This document shows, piece after piece, positions 1 to 7,620 of a stretch of DNA of 26,620 bases. Source of the stretch: Candidatus Cloacimonadota bacterium (GTDB lineage Bacteria; Cloacimonadota; Cloacimonadia; Cloacimonadales; TCS61); contig DAOVQH010000002.1 of assembly GCA_030628755.1 (NCBI GenBank), positions 1-26,620 on the forward strand, in the 5' to 3' direction. Position numbers and translations under genes: made by a program. The notes under the pieces are model-generated. The model was not told the origin of the DNA. It saw only the letters and a list, made by a program, of their open reading frames with translations, and did no database searches. Positions within the stretch are counted from its first letter, which is position 1; each line of letters opens with the position of its first letter.

Positions 1-1623
1 AAGTTGCTTTCTCTCAGAGATTTCCTTCTTTAGTTGTATATTGGCTTCACTCAGGTCTTTTGTTCTTTCTTCAACCAATTTCTCTAAAAGCTGGGTAGCT
101 TTTTTATTCAGTCGATAACGATAATAAACGACAAATGCCAGCGCCAATACAATCGTTAATCCGAAAAAGAGCAACCACGCAGTCAGTCTTTGCTTTTCAG
201 CCTTAAGTTTATAGATTTCATTGTCTTTTTGTAAAAGTTCAATTTCTTTTTCCTGTTCCTCTAACAAAAGTTCTACTTCGTATGTAGTCTCCATACCAGC
301 GATTATTTCCATTCTCTCTTTAGAAAAAATACTATCTTTGATACTTGCATACAGTTTGTAATACTCCAGAGCTCTTTGGAAATTATTTTTTACAGAGTAT
401 ACTTTTGAAATTTTTTCATAAATTTCAATTATCAAATCTCTAATTTGGATTTCTTTAGCTATTTTCAAGCCTTGTTCAAAATAGTTTAGAGCTTTATTGT
501 AACTTTTTAGTTTGAAATAGACTGAACCAACATTATTCAAAGAGGCAGCAATACCTTTTTTTCGTCCGATTTTCCTGTACATCTTCAAGGCTTTAAGAAG
601 GTATTCCAGGGATCTATTGTATTCCTTAAGATTTTCATAGACTACCCCGATGTTATTTGAAGCATCAGCAATTCCATTTTTATCAGATATCTCTTCATAT
701 AATCTCAGAGATTGCAGATAATAATCTAAGGCAGTATTATATTCACCCAGATCATCATAGATAATCCCAATGTTATTCAACTTTCCTGCAATTCCAAATA
801 TATTCCCAAGTTCTTCTTCAATTTTCAGTGACCTTTTATAATACTCCAAAGCCATATCAGTATTACCAATGTTGTCATAAATAATCCCAATATTGCCGAG
901 GGAACTGGCTATACCATTTGTATCTTCAATTTCTTCGTAGATTTTCAGAGATTTTAAATGATATTCAATAGCTTTTTCATAGTTTGTTAGATTACCGAAA
1001 ATAATTCCGGTATTGTCTAGTGTGGCGGCCTGGCCTGGCAGATTTTTCATTTCCTCATATATCCGTAGTGAACGCAAAAAATATTCGAGTGCTTTATTGT
1101 AATTACTCAAACTTTCGTAAACCATTCCAATATGATTTAAAGAACCTGCAATACCAATTTTATTGCCGATTTCCTCTTCCAACTTTAGTGATTCCAGATA
1201 ATAATCGAGCGCTTGCTCATAGTTGTTCAAGCTCCCCTGAACAATTCCCAAGTTATTTAAAGCATTAATTATATCTTTTTTATCACCAATCTTTTTTCGT
1301 AGTTCAAGAGATTGAATAAAATGTTCTACAGCAGTATCAAAATCATTGAGATAATAATAAGCTCCCCCGATATTCTTGATCGCTTCTGCTTCACCCTTTT
1401 TGTAATCTAATTCTTTAGCCAGACTTAATGCCTGGTTTCCATATTCAAGGGTTTTTTGGGGGTCAACTTCCCAATATGCCTTAGAAAGACGATTAATTGC
1501 TTTAACTTTTTCAATTCCTGTAGTTTTTTCAATTTCTGTTTTTAAGCTATCAATTAAGGCATTTTCCGAAAATAGTGCTACTGAAATAAAAAATATAATG
1601 AAAATTATAATTGTCTTTTTCAT
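1..1623 (-). CDS. TPR-repeat sensor-like protein, C-terminus beyond window
   Basis: The frame is open from an ATG at 1623 to the window edge (541 codons seen, no stop), so this is the N-terminal part of a larger protein. Residues 1-20 form a signal peptide. About ten 40-residue tetratricopeptide repeats follow (roughly residues 30-440), each with a core like LNNIGIIYDDLGEYNTALDY; the 120-bp period is visible in the DNA. A single membrane helix lies at about 480-502, followed by a charged coiled coil ending in LKKEISERKQL, which in other proteins leads into a PAS, histidine kinase or cyclase output domain. Seen: signal peptide, TPRs, one membrane segment. Inferred: a periplasmic TPR sensor with a cytoplasmic signalling domain not in view. 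The ATG follows the stop codon of the SLOG gene with no gap, with AGGA about 6 nt upstream, so the two genes are probably translationally coupled. Confidence 0.85.
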   Translation of the reverse strand, partial: MKKTIIIFIIFFISVALFSENALIDSLKTEIEKTTGIEKVKAINRLSKAYWEVDPQKTLEYGNQALSLAKELDYKKGEAEAIKNIGGAYYYLNDFDTAVEHFIQSLELRKKIGDKKDIINALNNLGIVQGSLNNYEQALDYYLESLKLEEEIGNKIGIAGSLNHIGMVYESLSNYNKALEYFLRSLRIYEEMKNLPGQAATLDNTGIIFGNLTNYEKAIEYHLKSLKIYEEIEDTNGIASSLGNIGIIYDNIGNTDMALEYYKRSLKIEEELGNIFGIAGKLNNIGIIYDDLGEYNTALDYYLQSLRLYEEISDKNGIADASNNIGVVYENLKEYNRSLEYLLKALKMYRKIGRKKGIAASLNNVGSVYFKLKSYNKALNYFEQGLKIAKEIQIRDLIIEIYEKISKVYSVKNNFQRALEYYKLYASIKDSIFSKERMEIIAGMETTYEVELLLEEQEKEIELLQKDNEIYKLKAEKQRLTAWLLFFGLTIVLALAFVVYYRYRLNKKATQLLEKLVEERTKDLSEANIQLKKEISERKQL

Positions 1624-1962
1624 TTATATCCTAATTATTTTAACTGGCTTTCCTAATTTCTTCCCATAATCCATTGTGTATTTTGTACCTTCGCATTTAC
1701 CATCCCAGAAAGCAATGATCCTGTCGCAATGTTCTACAATCAATTTATCACGAATGTGCTTTGCCTTGTCACCATTTTTTTTGTAGTCGGGTGGGAATTC
1801 AAGGAACTTTATTTTATTTTGAAATGAATACTGTTTAGCAAGGGTATCCGTTCCTGGTGCTCCGCCGCTTACAATTACAGAAATTCCCGATACAGGATCG
1901 AGAACCGACTTTAGTTTTGAATAATCTGTAAACTCTTTTGAACCAACAACTGCGAGTTTCAT
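1624..1962 (-). CDS. Small SLOG-fold (DUF2493/YspA-like) protein
   Basis: The 112-residue protein begins KLAVVGSKEFTDY, carries the SLOG nucleotide-binding signature VSGGAPGTDTLA at about 31-42, and has the C-terminal AFWDGKCEGTKYTM block (84-97) typical of DUF2493 proteins. SLOG proteins are thought to bind nucleotides or nucleotide-derived signals; the ligand and activity of this stand-alone version are unknown. Length is normal for the minimal single-domain form. ATG at 1962 is preceded by AAGGTGGGG, a good ribosome-binding site. The stop codon directly abuts the start of the TPR sensor gene, so the pair forms an operon; a link between a SLOG nucleotide sensor and the TPR signalling protein is inference. 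Family assignment is confident, function is not. Confidence 0.85.
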   Translation of the reverse strand: MKLAVVGSKEFTDYSKLKSVLDPVSGISVIVSGGAPGTDTLAKQYSFQNKIKFLEFPPDYKKNGDKAKHIRDKLIVEHCDRIIAFWDGKCEGTKYTMDYGKKLGKPVKIIRI

Positions 1963-1987
1963 GACCCCACCTTTAATCTAATCTTGA

Positions 1988-2090
1988 GAACGGTTGAGCG
2001 AAACTTGACACAAGTCTGAAAGATCTTGTGTTAAGTTGATTGAAAACAACTTAAGTCAAGACAGGCTGAAGCCTGCTTAACTCAAGTTTA
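1988..2090. repeat. Two-hairpin palindromic repeat, copy A
   Basis: Two consecutive imperfect hairpins. The first pairs AACTTGACACAAG with CTTGTGTTAAGTT around a short loop. The second pairs AACTTAAGTCAAGACAGGC with GCCTGCTTAACTCAAGTT around a TGAA loop. It is nearly identical to copy C (5504-5605), including the flanking GAACGGTTGAGCG, and related to copies B and D. It ends 3 bp from the stop codon of the beta-helix gene; read on the minus strand, the second hairpin is followed by a T-rich GTTGTTTTC, so it could also terminate transcription of that gene. Confidence 0.85.
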
Positions 2091-2093
2091 ATG

Positions 2094-3686
2094 TTATTTC
2101 AACAAAACCATCTTCCTTAACGCTTTGGTCTTACCATCAACATCCAGCTTATAGAAGTAGATGCCGCTGGAGCAGGGTTTGTTGTTTTCATCCTTACTAT
2201 CCCAGATTACAGAATATCTGCCGGATTTCATTTTTTCTTTAATTAGCGTTTTTACTCTCTGTCCTTTGATGTTGTAGATTATAATTGAAACTTTTTTCTC
2301 TTTATCGTCTGAACCGGCTATAGAAAAAGCAATTTCAGTATCCGGGTTGAAGGGGTTGGGGTAATTTTGTAATTGGTAATTGGTGATTGGTAATTCGTTA
2401 TTTCCTGCTCCTGTTCCCTGCCATTCGTAGCAGCCCATGTCAATTATATCTTCGTAGATTCGTGGATTCCCATCCAAATCGTATTCGGGAAGATTCAAGC
2501 CTGTTGTATCGGGTGTGCCTGTATTTATGCAAGGAGAATTTGAGAAGAAATAAAAATCTCCGTTTTCAGGATCAAGGAAAAGAGGGTCAGAATTTAAGTT
2601 ATAGTAATATGGGATATTATAAATAATCGGATATTGAGGAGTTGAACCTTCATAATTTAAGTAAAAACTTCCAATTCCACCCTCAATATCGTCATAATAA
2701 AAACTAGCATTAGCAGGAGACCATGCATAAGTCATACTAATCCAGTCATAATACCAATAAGCATAAAGAGCAACTTCATCTCCTCCTTCTACTGCGTTGT
2801 CATCCCAAAAAATGCAATCAATAACATTAGTAAGTTCAGATTGAGTACAATATAATCCTCCTCCTTTAAATTGAGCAGAATTATTAGTTATTGTACAATT
2901 TACAATATCATTATCTCCTGTGCAATACAAACCTCCTCCATAATCTGCACTATTTGAGTGGATAAGTGAGTTGCATAGTTCTAATCTTTGCCCATAAATG
3001 CCACCACCATCCTGTATTGCAATATTATGACATATTACATTTGATTCTATATCAGAGCCAGCGTTATAATAAGAATTTCGACAATAAATTCCACCTCCTT
3101 TATTGCCAGAAATGTTATAGCAGATATAGTTGTTTCTTAAAATTACCATACAAAATTTAAGTGCAATCCCTCCTCCACAACCCGCATAATTATTTATAAT
3201 TTTTGAATTTATAATTTGGGTTTTTGAAAACTCCGAATATAATGCACAACAATATATAGCGCCACCCAAATAATCGGGATCAGCTCCTAAAGCCTTTCCA
3301 TACTCTAAATGACAATATACTATTTTTGAGGAATCATTTGTAGTCGGTGTATTATCAAAACGGATTCCATGCCAACCACCATCTGGAATGGTGTGATTAG
3401 AAAAACCTGTAGTGTCATTAATTGTAAAGTATATTAAATCCTGTTCAGTTCCTACAGCCAATAATCTACCTTGAACATTGAATTTATAGTGTCCTTGAAA
3501 TTCCACCAGAACTCCAGGATCAATTGCTAGTGTTTCTCCATCTGGGATTGTGATTTCTCCTTCGATGAGATATGGTGAACCGGATATTTCCCAAGTACCA
3601 GAAACATCTCCTCCAGGAATTGTGGTTTGAGCAAAAAGAAAAGTACTGCAAAAAATCAGGATAAAAATAAATATAAGGTTTTTCAT
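2094..3686 (-). CDS. Secreted Gly-rich beta-helix protein with C-terminal sorting domain
   Basis: The ATG at 3686 is chosen over an in-frame start at 3713 because it has AGGAGGT 4 nt upstream and begins a clear signal peptide (MKNLIFIFILIFCSTFLFA). The 530-residue protein has an N-terminal 'GTWEISGSPYLIEGEITIPDGETLAIDPG' type module, of which WEISGSPYLIEGEITIPDG is characteristic, then at least six rungs with GGGIYC/GGGLYC motifs, typical of right-handed parallel beta-helix proteins that record 'inside/outside' runs of Asn and Gly. Residues 441-530 form the sorting domain: NYPNPFNPDTEI, YNIKGQRVKTL and GIYFYKLDVDG, ending KMVLLK. Known of the family: secreted or surface-anchored through a type IX-like route. 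Substrate unknown. The next gene downstream has the same C-terminal domain, suggesting shared export. Confidence 0.85.
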   Translation of the reverse strand: MKNLIFIFILIFCSTFLFAQTTIPGGDVSGTWEISGSPYLIEGEITIPDGETLAIDPGVLVEFQGHYKFNVQGRLLAVGTEQDLIYFTINDTTGFSNHTIPDGGWHGIRFDNTPTTNDSSKIVYCHLEYGKALGADPDYLGGAIYCCALYSEFSKTQIINSKIINNYAGCGGGIALKFCMVILRNNYICYNISGNKGGGIYCRNSYYNAGSDIESNVICHNIAIQDGGGIYGQRLELCNSLIHSNSADYGGGLYCTGDNDIVNCTITNNSAQFKGGGLYCTQSELTNVIDCIFWDDNAVEGGDEVALYAYWYYDWISMTYAWSPANASFYYDDIEGGIGSFYLNYEGSTPQYPIIYNIPYYYNLNSDPLFLDPENGDFYFFSNSPCINTGTPDTTGLNLPEYDLDGNPRIYEDIIDMGCYEWQGTGAGNNELPITNYQLQNYPNPFNPDTEIAFSIAGSDDKEKKVSIIIYNIKGQRVKTLIKEKMKSGRYSVIWDSKDENNKPCSSGIYFYKLDVDGKTKALRKMVLLK

Positions 3687-3705
3687 AATAACCTCCTGTT
3701 CAATG

Positions 3706-3829
3706 TAAGTCAAGACAGGCTACCCTGTTGAAACTTGACACAAGTCTGCAAGATCTTGTGTTAAGTTGAATGTAGACCAACTTAAGTCAAGATTGTCCGG
3801 CGGTTGCCGGACAACTTAACTCAAGTTTT
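3706..3829. repeat. Palindromic repeat, copy B, with replaced inner stem
   Basis: The first hairpin matches copies A and C (AACTTGACACAAG / CTTGTGTTAAGTT, 3732 onward). The second keeps the outer arms (AACTTAAGTCAAGA / CTTAACTCAAGTT) but its inner stem is TTGTCCGGC / GCCGGACAA instead of ACAGGC / GCCTG. It is preceded by an extra half unit (3706-3730) pairing AAGACAGG with CCTGTT. The element ends 3 bp from the stop codon of the LamG/propeller gene, as copy A does for its gene. Confidence 0.8.
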
Positions 3830-3832
3830 ATA

Positions 3833-5476
3833 TTATTTCAACAAAAGCATCTTCTTCGATGCTTTAGTTTGTCCATCCACTTTAAGTTGATAAAAATAAA
3901 TTCCGGAACCAACAGGATTATTATTTTCGTCTTTCCCATTCCAAAGTATGGAGCAGCCGTGTCCGTCGGTTTTTGTGACGAGAGACTCGTCACACTCCAA
4001 AGTTTTCACTTTCTGCCCTTTTATATTATAAATACTTATCTCTGCGTCCTCTGCGTCCTCTGCGGTGAAAAAGATGGTTGTTGTAGGACTGCGTCCGGCA
4101 CCTGACGGATTAAAAGGATTTGGGTAGTTTGATAAATATACATTCTCTATCTGGGTTATACTGTCTTCTTCGATATTTGTAACCGGAGATAAACTACATT
4201 TATAAAAAGTGAGTTCACCTTCCAACCCATAAGGCCAGACATTTCCACAAGCAATCCAGTACTCATTATTTAAAACCGTGATACCACAAGGCCAATAACC
4301 ATCAGGATAATCACAATGTGCTATTCCTTCAATTTCTCCATTATCTGCATTAAGAATGAATATCAACTCATTAAAATATGATTGTACATATAATTTTCCA
4401 TCATAATATTCAAGAAATTGTAACTTCAGATCAGAAGTATAAAAGGAATCAATCAGTGTATTGGAATCAGGATCTAATTTGAAAATCTGATTCAGGCAGC
4501 TATAATAAAAATATTCTTCATCATTTGCCAGACCCATGATGGGAGGAGAAAGAGGATAATGTGGATAGTTTGGACAAATAAGTGTATCAAGAACAGCCCC
4601 TGTTTCTGGAGAAACTTTTATAATCCCCTGTAAGTGATAATTATAGGCAGGATTAACAAATCCGATAAGCCAGAGATAATTCTCATAATAGGTTAGATCC
4701 CTCACAGTAAAATCATCGATTTGTGTAAGAGTATTTATTATCTGCTGTATTTGAGGATTATAACAGTAGGTCTCTGAATTCTTAAACCAAAGATATTCAT
4801 CATCATTGCACAAACCTGTACTTCTTCTAAATTCCGGGAACAGGTGTTCTTCCTGAATGATAAATTCAAATTCGTCATAAATATTCCCATAAATTGTTAC
4901 TTCATCAAATATATTTGAGACACCCAGAGAAAATAAACAAAATCCCAGTGTTATATCACCGTAGAAATAACTTATCATATAATCCGGTTCAAGCTCATCA
5001 CAATGCCATATCTTGAAATCGGAACTTCCATCCTGAAATCTTAGTTTAAGATAATACCATTCACCCGGCTGTACGCTGTAACTATAGTATTCTACATATA
5101 GACAATTCGCTGCGAAATCGGTAATATAAAGACCCGGACCTACATGAAAGCCATAATAGAATGTTAACCATGGAGCGATTTCTATTCCGGTAGAATAATT
5201 TTCAGAACAAGATTGAGCTTTCCATTTTAGTTGAATTGTATATTGGTATGGACAATTAAAATTCTGGAGAATTGCTTTCGAATCCTCTTCAATCAGGAGA
5301 CAATTATTCCCATCATCGTCAATTACCAATATTGAGCCTGTGCTGTCAGGATACCAGTTCGTGGGAGGTTGGCCAACTATATCATCTTCAAAGTCGTCAA
5401 AAAATAAAATCTCTTCAGATAAAAGTAATGAGTAGATTAATAAAATAAAGAGCGAGAAAATTATTACTTTCTTCAT
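3833..5476 (-). CDS. Secreted LamG-like/beta-propeller protein with sorting domain
   Basis: The ATG at 5476 has GGAGGAAAG just upstream and opens a signal peptide (MKKVIIFSLFILLIYSLLLS); the longer in-frame start at 5527 lies in the repeat and is unlikely. In the 547-residue protein, about 20-200 look like a concanavalin/LamG-type domain (FFDDFEDD start, aromatic-rich strands). About 220-430 look like a propeller of repeated 'GLANDEEYFYYS ... IFKLDPDSNT' and 'YYDGKLYVQS ... IFILNADNGE' blades. Residues 450-547 are the FCB sorting domain (NYPNPFNP, YNIKGQKVKTL, GIYFYQLKVDGQ). Compared with its neighbour this domain holds two extra stretches encoded by repeat-like DNA (3975-3993 and 4041-4067). 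Probably surface-displayed; ligand unknown. Confidence 0.82.
   Translation of the reverse strand: MKKVIIFSLFILLIYSLLLSEEILFFDDFEDDIVGQPPTNWYPDSTGSILVIDDDGNNCLLIEEDSKAILQNFNCPYQYTIQLKWKAQSCSENYSTGIEIAPWLTFYYGFHVGPGLYITDFAANCLYVEYYSYSVQPGEWYYLKLRFQDGSSDFKIWHCDELEPDYMISYFYGDITLGFCLFSLGVSNIFDEVTIYGNIYDEFEFIIQEEHLFPEFRRSTGLCNDDEYLWFKNSETYCYNPQIQQIINTLTQIDDFTVRDLTYYENYLWLIGFVNPAYNYHLQGIIKVSPETGAVLDTLICPNYPHYPLSPPIMGLANDEEYFYYSCLNQIFKLDPDSNTLIDSFYTSDLKLQFLEYYDGKLYVQSYFNELIFILNADNGEIEGIAHCDYPDGYWPCGITVLNNEYWIACGNVWPYGLEGELTFYKCSLSPVTNIEEDSITQIENVYLSNYPNPFNPSGAGRSPTTTIFFTAEDAEDAEISIYNIKGQKVKTLECDESLVTKTDGHGCSILWNGKDENNNPVGSGIYFYQLKVDGQTKASKKMLLLK
3975..3993. repeat. Perfect palindrome inside the sorting-domain coding region
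   Basis: GTGACGAG / CTCGTCAC form a perfect 8-bp stem around AGA. On the coding strand it is read in frame as part of ESLVTK, an insertion of about five residues between KTL and the ILWNGKDENN strand relative to the sorting domain of the neighbouring protein. The flanking GTCCGTCGG and GCAGCCGTG are GC-richer than the gene around them. Confidence 0.7.
4041..4067. repeat. 9-bp tandem repeat (TCTGCGTCC x3) in coding sequence
   Basis: Two perfect copies of TCTGCGTCC and a third diverged copy (TCTGCGGTG) encode TAEDAEDAE on the minus strand. Together with the adjacent GC-rich stretch to about 4115 (encoding SGAGRSPTTT) it lengthens the first strands of the sorting domain relative to the neighbouring protein. 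Runs of this type are seen as dispersed low-complexity repeats in other genomes; origin here is not determined. Confidence 0.6.
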
Positions 5477-5503
5477 CTTTCCTCCAATGAAACTAAACCT
5501 TGC

Positions 5504-5605
5504 GAACGGTTGAGCGAAACTTGACACAAGTCTGAAAGATCTTGTGTTAAGTTGAATGTTAGATCAACTTAAGTCAAGACAGGCTGAAGCCTGCTTAACT
5601 CAAGT
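5504..5605. repeat. Two-hairpin palindromic repeat, copy C
   Basis: Almost identical to copy A over its full length: GAACGGTTGAGCG, then hairpin AACTTGACACAAG / CTTGTGTTAAGTT, then hairpin AACTTAAGTCAAGACAGGC / GCCTGCTTAACTCAAGTT with TGAA loop. The linker differs (AATGTTAGATC instead of GATTGAAAAC). It ends 1 bp before the stop codon of manC, the same position relative to its gene as copies A and B. Confidence 0.85.
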
Positions 5606-5606
5606 T

Positions 5607-6662
5607 TTACAACAATTCATTTCTTTTCACGTCTCTCAGTTTATTTACAATTTTCTTAACTTGTTCAGAATCTACTTTTCTAGAAATCAATAATGCATCT
5701 GTTGTGTCAATAATTATTAAATTCTCCACTCCGATGAGCGCAACAAATTTATCGGAATTAACATAGTTTTTTTTACTTTCAATTATTTCACTTTTACATT
5801 TAAGAACATTATTGTTTTCATCTTTGGGAGAAACATCGTAGAGCGCTTTCCAGCTTCCCACATCACTCCAGCCATAATCTACTGGAATAACAACACGTTT
5901 TTCTGCTTTTTCCATAATCCCGATATCGACAGGTAATTTGGGCATTTCAGCATATTCAGTGGAAATATCTGCGGTCAATCCCTCGGTATTCCATTTGACT
6001 TCTATCCTTTCCAGAACTTGTGAAACTTTTGGAAGGTAATCCTGAAAAGCTTTAAGGATGGTCTCAATTTTCCACATGAACATACCACTGTTCCAGAAGA
6101 AATTACCTGCTTTCAGGAAAGTTTTTGCAGTTTCCAGATCTGGTTTTTCTTTAAACTGTTTAACGAAGAAGCCTTGGTCATCTATCTTTTCGCCTGCTTC
6201 GATGTAGCCAAAACCTGTGGCTGGATAGTCTGGTTTAATTCCGAATGTAACCAAATTATCCAGTTCTGCTGATCCTTCACCGACTTCCAAGGAAGCCAGA
6301 AAATCGTCTCTACGGCCAATTAAATGGTCAGCTGGGAGTACTATCATTTTTTCCGATTTATCGTATTTACGGGCAAGATATTGAGCGCTGAGGGCAATAC
6401 AGGGAGCAGTATTCATTCCAAATGGTTCAATTATAATATTTTCTTCAGGAAGCTGGGGCAAATGCTTTTTAGTTAGTTCAACCTGAGATCGAGCAGTTAC
6501 AACGTAAATATCTTCCATTCTGATTTTTGGAAGCAGGCGATCTACTGTCATTTGCAGCATAGACTTTTCGGAGAGAATCTTCAAAAACTGTTTAGGCTTG
6601 GATTCCCTGCTCAGAGGCCAGAAGCGAGTTCCCACACCACCTGCCATAATTAATGCTATCAT
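5607..6662 (-). CDS. manC: Mannose-1-phosphate guanylyltransferase
   Basis: The 351-residue protein is a nucleotidyltransferase that makes GDP-mannose from mannose-1-phosphate and GTP, feeding glycan or O-antigen synthesis. It opens MIALIMAGGVGTRFWPLSRE followed by KPKQFL, the family's pyrophosphorylase signature, and has LPADHLIG, GFGYIE, FKEKPD, FFWNSGMFMW and VDYGWSDVGSW in the expected order. It lacks the C-terminal phosphomannose isomerase domain of the bifunctional ManC form. The ATG at 6662 (AAGGAG upstream) is chosen over 6761, whose extra 33 residues would be encoded by a hairpin (6684-6716) and low-complexity Lys-rich DNA. It lies downstream of lolA, but a 349-bp repeat-filled gap makes co-transcription uncertain. 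Confidence 0.92.
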   Translation of the reverse strand: MIALIMAGGVGTRFWPLSRESKPKQFLKILSEKSMLQMTVDRLLPKIRMEDIYVVTARSQVELTKKHLPQLPEENIIIEPFGMNTAPCIALSAQYLARKYDKSEKMIVLPADHLIGRRDDFLASLEVGEGSAELDNLVTFGIKPDYPATGFGYIEAGEKIDDQGFFVKQFKEKPDLETAKTFLKAGNFFWNSGMFMWKIETILKAFQDYLPKVSQVLERIEVKWNTEGLTADISTEYAEMPKLPVDIGIMEKAEKRVVIPVDYGWSDVGSWKALYDVSPKDENNNVLKCKSEIIESKKNYVNSDKFVALIGVENLIIIDTTDALLISRKVDSEQVKKIVNKLRDVKRNELL

Positions 6663-6683
6663 TTTATGCTCCTTCTTTTCTTT

Positions 6684-6716
6684 AAACTTAACAAGTTTTA
6701 GAAACTTGTTAAGTTT
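6684..6716. repeat. Perfect 15-bp hairpin upstream of manC
   Basis: AAACTTAACAAGTTT and AAACTTGTTAAGTTT are exact reverse complements around TAG. It lies 22 bp upstream of the manC ATG, so the hairpin would form in the manC leader if transcription comes from further upstream. It could be a terminator-like or attenuating structure, or a minimal member of the palindrome family. Confidence 0.75.
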
Positions 6717-6766
6717 TCTAAATTTTAAGTTTTCTAATTCAGTTTTCAATATCTTCCTCAATCAGT

Positions 6767-6875
6767 GAAACTTGACACAAGCATGCAGGACTTGTGTTAA
6801 GTTGAATGACTCATGACTAATATATAATTAATAGCATCTTGAATCAAATCCGATTGAAACCGGACTTAACTCAAG
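6767..6875. repeat. Degenerate two-hairpin palindromic repeat, copy D
   Basis: It has GAAACTTGACACAAG and CTTGTGTTAAGTTGAATG of the first hairpin around a different loop (CATGCAGGA). The second hairpin has decayed (ATCTTGAATCAAATCCG ... CGGACTTAACTCAAG), with a longer AT-rich linker. Clearly the same family as copies A-C but older or less constrained. Confidence 0.7.
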
Positions 6876-6897
6876 CTGTTCATTCCCCGATTCATAA

Positions 6898-6956
6898 AAC
6901 TTTCCGAATCCGGCAGCTGCCGGAAAGAATTTCTTTGGGGGAAGCTTCGGAAAGTT
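6898..6956. repeat. Nested palindrome with CCGGCAGCTGCCGG core
   Basis: Outer arms AACTTTCCGAA (6898-6908) and TTCGGAAAGTT (6946-6956) are exact reverse complements. Between them lies the perfect 14-bp palindrome at 6910-6923. The AACTT/AAGTT ends link it to the neighbouring repeats. Confidence 0.7.
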
Positions 6957-6969
6957 CACAATTTCATTT

Positions 6970-7007
6970 AAACTTAACAATCCGGCAGTTGCTGGATTGT
7001 TAAGTTT
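6970..7007. repeat. 18-bp hairpin just after the lolA stop codon
   Basis: AAACTTAACAATCCGGCA and TGCTGGATTGTTAAGTTT pair over 18 positions with one wobble and a 2-nt nominal loop. It begins 4 bp beyond the lolA stop codon. No clear T-run follows on the minus strand, so intrinsic termination is possible but unproven; an mRNA 3'-end stabiliser is an alternative. Confidence 0.75.
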
Positions 7008-7011
7008 CACT

Positions 7012-7620
7012 CTATCGATTATCAATAATATTCACATCTTCAGGCAAATTCAGTTCAAAGATACTCTCAGGTAGTTGTGTATTAAATTTTTCTGAGGAGA
7101 ACTTATAAATCACGCTGTTTTCCTGTTCATCTAAAATCATGAATTCGGTTATAAGACAATCATTCACGTGAATAAATATCTGTTCTTTCTCAGGTGTAAT
7201 AAATTTTATTTTAAAGCTTTTCTCATTTTCTTCTATCAATTCCTTTCGAGAAATATCCCAATATTGAGAAATAAATTTTACAGGTCTTAGTTCCATATCA
7301 ATTTCATTTGATATCAAAGCTTGATTTGAAGATGGTTCATAGATTGTAATATCACTATTCGCAATTAGAAGTTTTTGTCCTTGTGGTTCTTCATAATCCA
7401 GCAGTAGATGTGAACTGTCGTAATATATTTTTCCAAAGGATTGTTTAAAAGTGTCCAGTTCTTTCCAGTAATTTTCCTGTAGGAAATTCGCTTCATAGGT
7501 TTTTATAGAAGAATATTTAATCAGGATATTTTCATAAATTTCTTCCAATTTCTCATTTGCAAAAAGAGAAATAGAAAATACAAATATTGCAAGTACAATC
7601 TTACTCAGGTAAGAAGCCAT
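7012..7620 (-). CDS. lolA: LolA-like outer-membrane lipoprotein carrier
   Basis: The 202-residue protein has a signal peptide (MASYLSKIVLAIFVFSISLFA) and the LolA pattern: an early SIKTYEANFLQE strand, GKIYYDSSHLLLDYEEPQGQKLLIAN (only its LDYEEPQGQ core is diagnostic), then SDITIYEPSSNQA, and a C-terminal strand with ESIFELNLPEDVNII. LolA chaperones lipoproteins across the periplasm from the inner membrane to the outer-membrane receptor. Its start overlaps the ftsK stop by 20 bp, so it is translationally coupled to ftsK. An LptE-like outer-membrane assembly lipoprotein is encoded at the head of the same run. The stop at 7012 is followed by a strong hairpin. Confidence 0.85.
   Translation of the reverse strand: MASYLSKIVLAIFVFSISLFANEKLEEIYENILIKYSSIKTYEANFLQENYWKELDTFKQSFGKIYYDSSHLLLDYEEPQGQKLLIANSDITIYEPSSNQALISNEIDMELRPVKFISQYWDISRKELIEENEKSFKIKFITPEKEQIFIHVNDCLITEFMILDEQENSVIYKFSSEKFNTQLPESIFELNLPEDVNIIDNR

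Larger units (their letters stand above)
6663..7011. other. 349-bp lolA-manC intergenic region made of palindromes
   Basis: No credible gene. From right to left it holds an 18-bp hairpin (6970-7007), a nested palindrome (6898-6956), a decayed two-hairpin repeat (6767-6875), a 15-bp perfect hairpin (6684-6716) and the manC ribosome-binding site (AAGGAG near 6671). All hairpins have AACTT/AAGTT ends. A 65-codon open frame over 6828-7025 is repeat-derived and is not called. Confidence 0.75.

Noticed and set aside
3869..4105. Plus-strand open frame with LCVLCVLCG
   Set aside because: It is the antisense reading of the 9-bp repeat in the sorting domain of an evident minus-strand gene.
1988..5605. 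Possible CRISPR array from repeated units
   Set aside because: Copies are separated by whole genes of 1.0-1.6 kb, are imperfect, and are palindromic hairpins; no spacers or cas genes.
6828..7025. 65-codon minus-strand open frame
   Set aside because: It is built from the palindromic repeats between lolA and manC, has no ribosome-binding site and overlaps the lolA 3' end.
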